NCBI RefSeq assembly: GCF_958979055.1
Contig: NC_084889.1
Location: 4,914,761 to 4,978,760 of the forward strand
Direction: 5' to 3'
From: Alnus glutinosa
Taxonomy: Eukaryota; Streptophyta; Magnoliopsida; Fagales; Betulaceae
DNA: 64,000 nucleotides
This document shows, piece by piece, positions 48,830 through 61,307 of the stretch. Every line of letters starts with the position of its first letter. Within the stretch, counting starts at the first letter, position 1. The notes beneath the pieces are model-generated. The model saw only the letters and a program-made list of their open reading frames with translations. It had not been told where the DNA came from and searched no databases. The position numbers and the translations under genes are program-made.

Positions 48830-48841
48830 TGGTATCAGAGC
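48830..48841 (+). promoter_or_regulatory. Primer-binding site for initiator tRNA-Met
   Basis: TGGTATCAGAGC, the standard plant retrotransposon complement to the tRNA-iMet 3' end, lies 4 bp after the LTR. Confidence 0.9.
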
Positions 48842-49015
48842 AAAGGTTATAAGGTTCTGTAAACTTTAGGAGCCAGATCATTAAGATAGACTTAGTGGGG
48901 TAATGGGGAATCACATTCCGGCCTAGCAGAGTCAGTCCATTTTGTCTTATATTCAGTGCTAGGGAATCATTCCCTAATTTTTTTTACACTAACACTTATA
49001 ACATCAATTGTATAG

Positions 49016-51477
49016 ATGGCACCCCACACTCGCAACCAAGGGAACCTCCACGAGAACGAGAATAGCGAAAATGTGGGAAACCCGACGCCAAACGGAAACC
49101 CCGAGACTTTGACCGCATTGGCTGCTCAACTGGTGGACCTACTGAAGATGGGTGCAAATGCTAACCGAGAGGTGAGACAGAATGAAGAAGAACAACGGGG
49201 TTGTAATTTTGAACAATTCAATAAGCAACACCCCCCTAGTTATGAAGGACTTCCGGATGCGGTGGCTGCAGAGAACTGGGTATTGCAGATGGAGAAGCTA
49301 ATGGAGGTTATGTGTTGTACGAATGAACAGATGGTCAGTTATGCTACTTTCAAGTTAACAGCTGAAGCAGAACGTTGGTGGACATCAAAGAAGGACCACC
49401 TGCAACAATAGGTAGGCGAAGGCATACCAATCACCTGGAAGGACTTCAAAGATGCATTCCTGGAACGCTTCTTTCCTCAATCAGTTCGGCTGGCTAAGGC
49501 ACAAGAATTTACAGACCTGGTGCAAGGGTCGTCGACAGTGGAGCAATATGCAGCAAGGTCCATAGAACTATCACGGTTCGCGCCCTACTTAGTACCCACG
49601 GAAGACCTAAAGGCAAGAAAGTTCAAAAGGGGTTTACAGCCAAGGATCATGAATCAGGTGGTTGCATTCGAAATTGGAAATCTAACGGAACTTGTCAACA
49701 AAGCGGCGGTGGTGGAGCGGACACTGAATATCAATGCAGAGCACTTCAACCATAGAAAGAGGAGTGCTCCACAAGAGAGTCGTTATGGTGGAAATTCCCA
49801 TGATCACAACAAAAGAAGATTCAACCCAACGGGTGGAAGAAACACGGCTCATCAGCAGCCCCATCATCAGGGAGGAGGTGGACAACGCCCTATATGCCAG
49901 ACTTGTGGGAAAATGCATTATGGGAGATGCCGACTCGGACAGCCGGGTTGTTATCGGTGTGGTGGACCAGGACACCTCGCTAAGGATTGCAGGGCCCCTG
50001 CCAATAATCCAACCAATCAGAATCGCCCAGTGGAACAACGGAATACTGCGCCTACACGTGTATATGCCCTGACTCTAGGTGATGCTGCTGCGTTAAACGA
50101 AGTAGTGACAGGTACACTTTTGATTTCATTCAGCCAGGCTACTGTGCTCTTTGACTCTGGTGCAACGCATTCATTTGTGTCATACTCTTTTTCCCGAGAC
50201 TGTAATTTGATGTCTGAATGGTTGGATGTAGACCTAGCAATAGCTACCCCTGTAGGGAAAACTGTAGTGTGTACTTCCGTAGTTAGAAACTGCCCTATTT
50301 CCGTACAAGGACATGTCATGCCGGCTAACCTTGTTATTTTTGAGATGAGCGGGTTTGACGTGATCCTAGGTATAGATTGGTTTTCCATTTATCATGCTTG
50401 TGTCGATTGTTTTTGCAAGGAAGTAGTGTTCAGACCACCAGGAGCAGCAGAATTCAAAATTCAAGGGAATAGGGGTTTTAACTTACCCAAGCTAGTATCA
50501 GCAATGCAAGCGACTCGGCTTTTGAAGCAAGGGTGTTCGGGATTCTTGGCGTGTGTGACAAAAGAAGCACCAGAAGCAATGCTCGAGGGGATACCTATCG
50601 TGCGGGATTTTATGGATGTGTTTCCGGAGGAACTACCTGGGTTACCTCCCTACAGAGAGATCGAGTTTACAATAGACTTATTACCGGTCACGGGACCTAT
50701 ATCCAAGGCACCGTACCGGATGGCACCACTCGAACTGAGAGAGTTGAAAGAGCAGTTGCAAGAACTCCTAGACAGAGGATTCATTCGCCCAAGTGTATCT
50801 CCTTGGGGAGCGCCCGTTTTATTTGTGAAGAAAAAGGATGGATCGATGAGGTTGTGTATCGACTATAGGGAATTGAACAAGATAACCGTCAAGAACAAAT
50901 ACCCGCTACCAAGAATTGATGACCTTTTTGATCAATTACACGGTTCCCAAGTATTCTCTAAGATCGACCTAAGGTCCGGATACCATCAACTCAAGATTAA
51001 GGAAAAAGATATCCAAAAAACAGCATTCAGAACGCGTTACGGGCACTACGAGTTCCTGGTGATGCCGTTCGGACTAACCAATGCGCCAGCCGCATTCATG
51101 GACATGATGAATCGAACCTTTCGAGAACTCGTTGATAGGTGTGTGGTGGTATTTATTGATGATATATTAATTTATTCGAAGAGTCGAGATATTGAGTATC
51201 TTGAGGAAACATAAACTTTTTGCGAAATTCAAGAAGTGTGAATTCTGGTTGGAAGAAGTAACATTCTTGGGGCATGTTATATCAAAGGAAGGAATTTTGG
51301 TGGATCCCAGTAAGGTGGAAGCCGTGGTTAATTGGGCAAGGCCTACGAGTGTCCATGAGATACGAAGCTTCTTGGGCCTCGCAGGTTATTATAAAAGATT
51401 CGTAGAAGGGTTTTCCAAGCTAGCTGCACCCTTAACCAAACTTACCAAGAAGAATGAGGCGTTCATTGGGGGTGGAT
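49016..51477 (+). pseudogene. Truncated Ty3-gypsy gag-protease-RT polyprotein
   Basis: Gag begins MAPHTRNQGN; a retrotransposon gag domain follows (EAERWWTSKKDHL). An in-frame TAG at 49409-49411 interrupts gag ([15 protein letters not shown]). A CCHC knuckle [14 protein letters not shown] is at about 49945-49990, the aspartic protease [10 protein letters not shown] at about 50155-50185, and RT with [46 protein letters not shown] and the FIDD catalytic box near 51150. Near 51195 a small deletion shifts the frame into [14 protein letters not shown]...FLGH. The sequence stops abruptly at about 51477, so RNase H, integrase and the 3' LTR are absent. It could only move in trans, if at all. No specific gypsy lineage is assigned. 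Confidence 0.9.
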
Positions 51478-54222
51478 TGTTACAAAAAGTGAGGTACTAA
51501 TTATGAAAATTCAAATGATAAGGAGCAGGGGAGCCAAGATTGTAGCTCCCCGCCTTTACTTAATGAAAGGCGAAAGTGAAATTTTCAATCTCCACTAAGC
51601 ATTATTATCTCAACCTCAATATCATCAAAGTTTATATATATCTCATAACAGATATATTTTTTTTATTCATTAACCATGCAGTGGAAATATCAGCAATAAA
51701 CCTTTGCCTTTCGATTGATCTGATAAACTCAACAATAATACATACCAGAGCTTCTATTACATTTTGTAAAGTCATTACAACTCAAATCTTTCTATTTATA
51801 TATCAACACTACAATATACCACACGTAGCATTAAAACAAATTCTATAAATATCGATTTAACTCAAATCAGAACTTAATGAGTCTAGGGTCCCTGAGTACC
51901 TCAAGAAAAGACATCTAAGCATTGCTATGAGACTCCCTCAATCTTCCATACGTGCAAGTTCTACCATAATAACTATGCAATTGTGATCCACAATTACATA
52001 GGCGGATTAATGAGTCCACAGTCTCAATAAGTATAAGAAATTACAGAGCATTTTCAAATAGAGCCATTTTTTTAGAAAATGTCTCCAACATGATAATTAT
52101 AATAACAGCTAAACTAGGTTTACCAAAAATAATCATTTTAAGTAATTCATAGCTGGTAAGATAAGCACTGTAGAGTTGTTTAATAATACATAATAAAATT
52201 CACTTATATTTTAAGTGACATTTCTTTAATACGTATGGCTTTATACATTTATACCAATGTACATGTTACTTGCATCTCATAAAATGCATATATATATAAG
52301 TATAAAGTAATGAAACAAATCAATAATCACAAAACATATAAATCACATTATTCATTATATGTAATACATTTTTCTCTCACTTTTCTCTAAGAGACTCTTC
52401 TAGCTCATCCGACTTTCTAAAGGACTTTAAGTACCTTTCATTTACGGCTATCAGGAGGCACCTTCGGCTCCTCGGTTAACGTCGATAGGAGACACCTTCG
52501 GCTCCTCGTTTAACGTCTATAGAAAAAACCTTCGGCTCCTCGTTTAAACATTGTTTATGAAAAACTTTCCAAATTCTTATTTAATCTGGTAGGACCCTTC
52601 GGCCTCCACAATTAACATAAGAACACATTCTAACTGTATATTAAGACCTTTTGGTTTCTTATTTAACTTGGAAGGCCCTTTCGGTTTCCACAGTTAACAT
52701 AGGACAATCTTCTGGCTTCATATTTAACTTAGGAAGATTTTTTGGCTTCCCAGTTTTACTATCTCTTATTCTCATTGTTTAACAATATGCAATAATATGT
52801 CTCTCTTAAAATCATTATTTTGTTTTCATAATCATCCTCTTTCGTTTCACAAATTATATCAACACATGTGAAAATAATTCAGAACATATAATCATGTTAT
52901 TCATAAAACACTAAGGGGCTCATGTAATTTTAATAATCCTACTTCAAAAACTTTATCAAATATTTCAGTAAGTAAAATACTCATAAAAACAGTATCATTT
53001 CTCAGTAAGTAGTTATACTTACCACTTCGCAGACGATCTAAAAGCTCTTATTGTCTTTAATAACTCATTGCAATTTATTGCGCCCACGTGCGACAGTATA
53101 TTAGTTTAAATTTAATTTTATAAAGCTTATATCTAGACGATTGATTATTTCCCTTATACTCTGCCTAAAAATGGACAGCATAACGACATATATCGATCTA
53201 AAATGTTGTAATGTCATTCGGACATCATAACGGCTATGTGGCTTTACCATGTATTTTTACAAGGGCATTATTATGGCACTAGTATAATATTTATCTAAAA
53301 TTTCTAACATTACTTGGGCATTACAACGGCGCGAATATTGTATAATACATAATAATATTAAGGCAACACAACGACGCATTTGTAATATTTAAAAGAATGA
53401 TTGAATATAATATCATTCCCTGAGATATTCAATCACACTTTCCCGAGCAATTTAGGCATTATATCGACATAATTTAAATTTTAATAACTAGAATTGACAT
53501 AAACTAAGGGTACGTAAAAGAATTATACCTAGCACTCTCACTTTAATTAGCTCTAAAGCTTATTACTATTCTAAATATTTCTCACTTCTTTTCTTTTCTG
53601 GATTTTATTTTTTTTATTACTCCAGCACCCTAGTAAGTAACGTAGAGAGAAAGAGCAAAATTTTGATAAAATTTTAATTTTATAAAAGTTAAGTGGTGAA
53701 ACAATTATGGAATTTACATGCATTTGCCGAAGGTAGGCGTACGTAAGAACAAATTCTAGAAAACCTTAGAATAAGCTGCAATGTGTGCCAACGTAAGTTC
53801 TAGTGAGTTTTCTAGTGTTAACGTGGACGTGCTAAATTGAACTAGAAATAGGTGTGAAAATCTTCAAGACTTTTCTTTCTAGAATTTCATTTGACCTTTG
53901 ACTAGCCTATTAGAAATGGGCGTGAAAACACTTCCATAAAGTCCTTCAAATTTCACTAGTGTTCATGTGTTTATGCTTAAATGCTAGTGACAACTCTTAA
54001 AATATAATATAAATAATATTATGTTATATATTACAATTCTTACAAATTCTCAAAGCTCCAATTTTTTATTTATTTATTTTTTTTTAACCTTGTTCAAACT
54101 GTCCACTTCTCAAACTAAACTGAGAAAATAAAATTAGAGATAAAATATATTTGATCTAATCTAATACCAATATTTATACCAAAGTATTTTTAATCATCCT
54201 AATAAATTCCTTTGGTGTTACA
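51478..54222 (-). mobile_element. 3' LTR of a second, minus-strand gypsy element (~2.7 kb)
   Basis: On the minus strand it starts TGTAACACCAAAGG (54222 downward) right after a polypurine tract GGAGGGGAGAA, and appears to end ...GTAACA at 51478, where the plus-strand pol frame breaks off. The PPT-LTR order identifies it as a 3' LTR in antisense orientation. The far end is inferred from the TG...CA rule and the pol breakpoint. It contains tandem CCTTCGGCTCCTCG units (52445-52560). Short open frames inside have no recognisable domain. Confidence 0.6.
52445..52745. repeat. Tandem ~45-bp CTTCGGCTCCTCG repeats within the LTR
   Basis: Units such as GGAGGCACCTTCGGCTCCTC, GGAGACACCTTCGGCTCCTC and AAAAACCTTCGGCTCCTCG alternate with (G)TTTAACGTCTAT. 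They degrade rightwards into CCCTTCGGCCTCC, CCTTTTGGTTTCTTATTTAAC and CTTCCCAGTT variants to about 52745. Confidence 0.75.
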
Positions 54223-56039
54223 TTCTCCCCTCCTTATTAGAATTTTGTCCTCGAAATTTTAAGTGTAATAAATATATAATGATGCAGGCTTAAAACTTAT
54301 ATATTTATTACGCTCCCATTGAGTTACCTTAATAGACCTCGTGGATTATCAATGCCAAGCATATTATTCCTGCTTTAATTGTCATTTCTAAGTCTTTACA
54401 CTTGATTCATTGGTACTTATTCTTATGTCTTATATCACTACTTCGACTAGACACTCAACGATTTAAATCATACCTTATCATCTACACTACTTTATCACAA
54501 CTCCATAAATCACCATATTTCATATGTCCTTACAAGAATCACCTGTCTCATCCTATTTTTCTTTCAATTTCAACTCAAACCACTAAGTTTCTTGAGTCAA
54601 ATCAATCCCTAATTAGCAAATTGTATATCACAGTCTTTATTTTATTTATTTTTTTTTTCTACTGACTCTTGTCATCCTGTGACCTTATCCTTAATCACCC
54701 TTTTATATCACAACCTATATTCTAAGGTTTCCAATTTATCAACTTTTATGCGATTTGCGTTCGACAACTAAAATTCATCGAGCTCTATCATCATAAAGTA
54801 CTTTGTACTGTGTATCAATGCTAGCTACAATTTTTTAAGTTTGTTTCAATCGCTATGCTTAGATTCCACTATATCTTCTTTTCTATAACAGTCATCCATC
54901 AAGATGCCCAATATCACATTTTTCCATCGTCACACCTCAAGAGATTCATCTCCACAAGTCATACTCTCATCATCATCTACAGTCTATACAGTAGCCTTAC
55001 TATCATACTTCACATTATATTGTATTCATGTTTGGTACCATTAATATTTTATTATCTCATTGTTAAATTGATCATTACATGGTCGTTTATCATTTCTCTC
55101 AGGAGTCACTGCACTACATATCATTTGTTCATCAAGGGTTCTAACGATTCTATCTACTAACCACATGATACATCCTATGCGCCTTGATTATAATACTCTT
55201 ATGCTTACACAATATACCTAAGCTATTAAACCTAGCAGCATTCATTTTCCTTGATATCCATATGTTTCTACGTTGGATATTATCTAACTCTATCTCTTGG
55301 TTTCATGGAAACAATATTTACCTTACATCGATGCTTGACCTTAGTACGCCCGTTGGACCACCCTCATGTCACTTCTTAATCCATGTGGAACTAGTTTACT
55401 TGAAAGTACCTCGGTCATGGTACTCCCCTCCTTAAGAAGAAACTCATTATTCTGACTTACAACTTAATGATGATCATTCCTATTTTCTTTGTGTCTTAAA
55501 TTCCAAAATATCATTCTGTATAGATTTCTAAGCTAAACATTATCTCATACCAATCAAATTCTTAGTTGCAGCTGACTTCTTATCTCAAAATTTCAACCAA
55601 TAAATCTACTCTTTAAGCAACCTCAATGGTATATGATTGTATTATTCATAATACTATAAAAGGCAACCTCCGCGCATTCATATGGTTTGTTTATTCTTTG
55701 CAAGTCTCACTATCATTTCTTTTGTCGGGTTCTAATTACATATTGACACAGGTTAAAACACATGATATGCTATCAACCATACTTTTAAAATGTCAAAGCT
55801 CACTGCATGGTTTATTAAGTTAAAAATTTACTCAATCATTACTGCACCAATCAATCTAACCACTAATAAGCAAAAAGCGAAATACAATTAAAAGGGTGTA
55901 AGAAAATAATCACCTTCTTAAATCTCTTTAATAGGTTGCTCTAGATCCTGTATAGTTGACATATCCAATCTAGCAACCTTTATCTTATTAATCTCTTACC
56001 CAATCACCCAAATTTATATAGTACCATGAATTCTTGTTT
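54223..56039 (-). mobile_element. Internal 3' region of the minus-strand gypsy element, non-coding
   Basis: On the minus strand, AAATTTCGAGGACAAAATTC and GGAGGGGAGAATG just before the LTR match the usual end of a gypsy polyprotein plus PPT. The remaining ~1.8 kb has no recognisable integrase or chromodomain reading and is AT-rich. Another AAGGAGGGGAG block at about 55424-55435 (minus) may be a repeated PPT-like segment. The assignment beyond the first 100 bp is weak. Confidence 0.45.
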
Positions 56040-56410
56040 AGCGTTTGTGCACATATCCATTGTCCAAATGATTATTATTATTTTTTTTTAAGTGTTAAAA
56101 AAAAATACAAAGAAAAGGCCAGGGGAAGGGAATAGGAATTAAGAACATTTAAAAAAAAAAAAAAGAGTACGGCAACTTAACAAAGAGCCCAATAGTAAAA
56201 TGCAATAAAATTCTAAAATCTACTCATGGGCCGATCCATTGGATTTTTGCCCACCGACCAAAATAGAGGCCGCCTAACAAGCGGTTTAAGCCTTTTAAGC
56301 GCAATCCAAAGATGATTTTCCTTGAAACAACACTTACTGCAACAATAAACATACTTAAAAATCACAACGTAGAGATGAGCATCGGTAGTAATTGGATTAG
56401 AGCCATCTAA
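56040..56410. repeat. Direct repeat bracketing the retrotransposon nest, copy 2
   Basis: The same sequence as 46943-47329, with small indels (for example GTTTAAGCCTTTTAAGCGC where copy 1 has GCGGTTTAAGGGC) and scattered substitutions, about 9.1 kb downstream in the same orientation. Confidence 0.85.
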
Positions 56411-56479
56411 TTAAGATTAATTCTTTTAAGCTTCTAAATGATCGATGATGGTCCATGGGTCTCTTCTCAAATCAATTTA

Positions 56480-56793
56480 GAATTCGTTTGGGTTTGTAAT
56501 TTCAAAACATGTGATTTAAAAATAATAATTTTAAAATGTTTAATTTGAAACTGCGATTTTTAAAAGCGTAGTTAATATTTAGTATAATTGCAGTTTGACC
56601 ATTAAAATCATAGTTTATCATTTAAAATGGTACGCTTTAAAAAACGCACACACTTGCCCGTGATTAGCCAACACAAATTTTTCTACGTTTTAAATTGTAA
56701 TATTTTAAAAATGCATTCACAAATGATACATTTTTAACGATTTGATTTAAAATTACATTTTTAGTATGCAAAATTACAATGCCAAACGTATTC
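56480..56793. mobile_element. MITE family B, copy 2
   Basis: TIRs GAATTCGTTTGGGTTTGTAA on the left against GAATACGTTTGGCATTGTAA (reverse complement of the right end), flanked by TTA on both sides (56477-56479, 56794-56796), a PIF/Harbinger-type 3-bp target duplication. The interior parallels 13275-13587 (AATTTTAAAATG, CTGCGATTTTTAAAAGC, GCAGTTTGACC) but is more decayed. Confidence 0.7.
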
Positions 56794-57874
56794 TTAATAG
56801 ATTCTAAATTTGATATTTGGAAATACTATTCTCTTAATTATTGTTTGGTCATCATCTAGGATTCTGAGTAGATCTTGATGGATAATGACTTATCTGTATG
56901 CAATAAGTTTAATTGCAATAAGACATAGGTAGAGAAACTAAGGTTATTGAGCACCCCTTAGGTTGAGGTTCGCTTTAGACTGACGCCCTCTTCAAAGACC
57001 TACTACTAACCACCCTACTATAGGGGGTCGGTCACTAAATTGTACCGACTCCATCCCGTTGGTACACCGACCACAAGCACCGATCGAATTCTAAGTGGCC
57101 GCCAGGTTTATTTGCCTGCAATCCAACAGGATAGGTCGGAATGGTCGGGTCAAGTTGTTTGGGCCGACACGCTGGCACCATAATAGAAACTGATTCCAAA
57201 CATAGTGACCACATTAAATTCTATTATTATCCTTCTTCTTCATCTTTTTTTTTTTTTTTTAAAAAAAATAATACAAAAAATAAGTTCTATTCTCTTACGT
57301 AGCAGATCTTCCCCGATGTATCCAAATATATAGACGTCTGAAAATCAGTTTTCAAATTTGCCATCTAGCTCTCAGCGTGATCATATATAGCCCACCTTGA
57401 ATTTAAAAGCGAAAAAAAAAGTTGGCTAATTAGCAGTAATTCAAGGGGTGGAATTTTTCAAATTAAGCCTATATACCACGAGGTTTGCAGAAAATTGAAT
57501 GGCCGAAGCCATAGCTAGGCCACATCCAGATCCAGTGGCTCATTATCTCGGAGTTGGTCACCTGTTTTCCATTTCTTAACCTCAAATTTCCCCGTCTGGC
57601 CGGTTCCTAATTATGTTTCTTAATTAATTTTTGCCAACAGACTCCCAGTACGTTCCAAGTCAACGAACCCCATATCATACGTCAAGCTGTTCCAGTAGCT
57701 TGATCATCTTGACTTACGATCTATATAAATGGGCTTCGTTGACTTGGATCTACATTTCTGTTCGCCGAAATTAAGAAATATAAATTAACCAACATCGATC
57801 TGAAAACTGGTTTACATATAATTGATGAAATTAAGTAAAAAGCACAACATCGATCTGAAAGCATTTACGATCAG
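56794..57874. other. Intergenic, 3' of the membrane-protein gene
   Basis: 56940-57190 is GC-richer (GGTCGGTCACTAAATTGTAC, CCGACCACAAGCACCGATCG) and repeat-like, without defined ends. The CATCGATCTGAAA motif occurs twice (57793 and 57848) in the likely 3' UTR. No gene. Confidence 0.4.
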
Positions 57875-58899
57875 TCAAACAAGCTGAACATCCCTGGGCT
57901 TCAAAGGAACATACTCGCCTAGATTAACTTCAAGGTGATCCGAAAGGGCCGGCTTGTCGATATTTTCATGGTGGTAGGATTTGCAAACGAGATAGATCAC
58001 CGTATGAATGACAAGCCCGAAGAGAGTCAACTTGGAAAGCAACAACAAACATATAATCCCAATGGCCACCCTGCTGACCATGCCCGATGACTCACCACGA
58101 ACAACCAGTTTCTCAAATGCTACTTGTACGAGCCAGACAGAGATATTGAACATCAAAGATATAATCGTGGCCACCCCCGTCTTTCCCTTTATCAGTGCCT
58201 TGCTCTTCATCATGGCACGAAATCCACACGTGTCTTCCAACACAGTCACAACGCTCGCCAATTGCCAAACAATGGCCATGTAAACAAGCCCCGCCACGTA
58301 CACGATCCCCAGAACAATAACTATGGGAACAAGAAATTTGACTGACGCAAGGAAAATTACCAGTGTAATGAAGATCAACATCAAAAGTGATGCCACTATG
58401 CTGTAAGCGAAGACGGCGACGAAAGTGGAGACGAAGGTGAGCATAAGCCGCTTCAAGACCTTGGGGACGACGCTCATAACCTTCTCGAAAGTTACTTCAC
58501 GGCCGGTGTAAATACATGCAATAGTGTAAACCACAGCGGATGTGGAGACGAGGGAGAAGATGAGGACGAAGGTGAAGTATGCAGCCACGAAGAGCCAAAA
58601 AGTGATCCGTTCGGATGTGAGGTCTGAGAGCTTGTGGTATTTAGGAGCACCTGCCTGGGTTTGATTAAAGACTATTTCGTTGTGAATGGTGTTTGGGAAG
58701 AGGAGCTTGGATGCTTCCATATGAGCCAAGGCGATGAAAGATAGAGGGAGGATTAAGGTCAGGGTGATCTGGGTGAAGACGTTCCTAGGCCTCCATGAGA
58801 AAATGATCTTCCAGGCCTCCATGAGAAAATGATCTTCCAGGCCTCTTGGTAGATAGCAAAGAGGCCAAGAAATTGCATATCTTCTTGTTTTCTATCCAT
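57875..58899 (-). CDS. Plant multi-pass membrane protein of unknown function, 5' end disrupted
   Basis: Single-exon gene; members are often auto-annotated 'polyadenylate-binding protein 1-B-binding protein', with no established function. The open frame 57875-58822 gives 315 aa with about six hydrophobic segments (near 17-37, 73-100, 128-150, 155-185, 219-240 and 255-278), a conserved VVTVLEDTCGFRAMMKSKAL loop and a charged C-terminus. The family N-terminus (MDRKQEDMQFLGLFAIYQEA) is present at 58899 but lies in another frame, because a 26-bp unit is tandemly duplicated at 58787-58838. From ATG 58899 translation would stop at 58759-58761. An ATG inside the duplicated unit (58820-58822) restores the frame, giving MEAWKIIFSW. 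The product would lack about 17 N-terminal residues: either a shortened protein or an incipient pseudogene. Confidence 0.8.
58787..58838. repeat. 26-bp tandem duplication at the start of the membrane-protein ORF
   Basis: AGGCCTCCATGAGAAAATGA plus TCTTCC occurs twice head-to-tail without mismatch (58787-58812 and 58813-58838). 26 is not a multiple of 3. Confidence 0.95.
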
Positions 58900-60089
58900 G
58901 ATCCTAATTTCTTGAATGGATTTCCTGTTTTGGGAGAGGGGGAGAATATGGAATGGATCGGAGGAGGATGAGAATGGATCGGAGGAGGAGAATGGATCTA
59001 TATCTATATATGGACTTTTCTTATAGCAAGCTAATCCTACTTTTCAAATAAGGTCAAGTCAACTTTCGTGTTAATTTTGTACATGGACTTTTCTTATATC
59101 AAGCTGCCAAGCCTCCAGGGCTCCAAGCCTCCAACTTTTCAAATAAAATACCTATTTATCACACAGATTAAGGTGACATATTTGAAAGTTACAAATAAAG
59201 AAAAAAAAAAAGTCTATGTAGTGTCTTCAACCTATAAAAAAGAAAAAAAAAAATTGGCCTCTGAATAAATTATTTTAAATTTATGACATGAGTTACAGCC
59301 GTTTTGACCAAATTTTATACAGTTAAATTTGCCTCATTTCTCACATGACCTACACTAGAGGACCGCAAGGAGTTCAGATCAATTTTGAAATCCTTCAAGG
59401 AGCAGTATTGGATGCACATTTAAATTGGACATTATGTAAATCTTTTTTAAAAAAAAATGGAGATTATGTTATATGCGATGAAGTTGTACACGAAGTCCTT
59501 TTCACAACAAATCATAGTGAAGGGATTTTGAGCACAAATTTTGCAAAAAAAAAAAAAAAAAAACTGTGTAAATAGCACAAATGGCCTTGATTTGGTTATT
59601 GATTTAACTGAAGAAAGTTGTGGGCTTTGACTCTCTGTAGTTAAAGTTTATCTTGCAAAGTATTCGATCTTCTATATTTATGTTATTTCTAATTAATTAA
59701 AACATCTAGAAAGGAATCATGAAAAGAGAAAAATGTGAAACTTAAGCTTTAATGATTTTGTAAGGAGAAAGAGACTGCGCTGCGCACGTCTCTAAAAGAA
59801 AACAACGTACGGAATTTTCAGACTAAATACTAAAAAAACAAATTAAATATAAAAAATTTTATCAACCAAAGACAAATAGCGACAAAGCATATTTAATTAA
59901 TTTGTTGTTTTCGGGGGCGGAGGCACGTTGGTAGGCATGGCCCCTCCAATTTTTTTATTTTTTTTTTAAGGGTTAACGTACCGATGACCCCTGCAAAAAA
60001 TAATTCAACCCCACCTCCAAAAAAAAAAAAAATTATTCTACTAACTACAACACGCACCTGAATCTTAAAAAAAAAAAAAAAAACAGTTG
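58900..60089. other. Upstream region and AT-rich intergenic DNA
   Basis: GGAGGAGGA/ATGGATCGGAGGAG repeats at about 58954-59000 upstream of the membrane-protein gene. The phrase ATGGACTTTTCTTAT occurs at 59010 and 59083, a short duplication. A 76-codon frame at 59345 ends in poly-Lys from a poly-A tract and is not convincing. Confidence 0.4.
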
Positions 60090-60299
60090 CACGCAGCTAG
60101 GGGTGAAAATAACCGTCCGCTAACCGCTAACCGTCCATAACCGCTAACCGTAAAACCGTTAAAACCGCCTAAAAACCGGTAACCGGTAACCGCTAACCGC
60201 CCTATAAAGGCGGTTAGCGGTTTTTAGAAATGCGGTTAGCGGTTATAATCGCTAACCGCCTTTATAATATTATTATTTTATATATATATTTATTATTAT

Positions 60300-60540
<241 letters not shown>

Positions 60541-60884
60541 ACATTAAAAACCCAGAAAAAAACCTAGACTCATCACATTCTCTCTTGTCTCCCTCTCCAC
60601 GCCACCAGCCCCTCAGTGCCCTCACCTCTCAACTCTCTCATGATTCTCATCTCCATTCTCTCAACTCTCTCATGGTTCTCATCTCTATTCTCTCTCGTCT
60701 CCCTCTCCAGTCGTTTAACGCAATCTTCGAAGAGAAGCTCCAGGGTGATGGGGAGGAGATCGAGGGCGGTGGAAGCTCTATTGATGGAACTGGAGAGATC
60801 GGAACAATAGAGGAGTTGGAGGACGGTTAGTTGCACTGGAGGGACGATTAGCGGTGGAGCACGTGAGAGTGAAGGTAGATCTGG

Positions 60885-61005
60885 AGTGGTGGTCGTGGTT
60901 GGGTAGATCTGGAGCGGTCGTGGTGGTTGGGTAGATCTGGAGTGGTGGTCGTGGTTGGGTAGATCTGGAGCGGTCGTGGTGGTTGGGTAGATCTGGAGTG
61001 GTCAT
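60885..61005. repeat. Tandem GTAGATCTGGAG repeats inside the hAT element
   Basis: Units TGGTCGTGGTTGGGTAGATC (with TGGAGCGG or TGGAGTGG) recur five times with ~25-28-bp spacing, arranged as about two and a half ~53-bp higher-order units. Confidence 0.8.
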
Positions 61006-61114
61006 TGTTGTTGGATGAGGACTCATCGGAGTCTGAAGTGGTGGTGGTGGCTCGGTCCACGAAGAGGCAGAGGATGACGTCGGCGGTGGAGGGGTCGATT
61101 TCCGCACGGCCAAA

Positions 61115-61147
<33 letters not shown>

Positions 61148-61252
61148 TTGCCGGTTGCCGGAGGCGGTTTGTGATTTTCAGTAACCGCCTAGGCGGTTAC
61201 GGTTGGCGGTTTTGGCCAATAACCGCTAACCGCCACCGCCTTTTCACCCCTA

Positions 61253-61274
61253 CACGCAGCAGACCAAAAACAAG

Positions 61275-61307
<33 letters not shown>

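Noticed and set aside
52445..52745. CRISPR-like array
   Set aside because: Repeats are degenerate, spacing is irregular, spacers are not unique, and the genome is eukaryotic.
54402..55435. Several 83-101-codon plus-strand frames
   Set aside because: They lie antisense in the minus-strand gypsy internal region and show Ile/Leu/Ser-rich AT composition with no domain.
47619..56039. A single intact LTR retrotransposon
   Set aside because: The two LTR-like blocks differ in sequence, length and orientation, and pol is cut at ~51477, so they belong to two partial elements.
60616..61113. Ser/Thr/Pro-rich frames on both strands inside the hAT element
   Set aside because: Created by CT-rich sequence and GTAGATCTGGAG tandem repeats; considered as captured gene pieces but no family match is visible.
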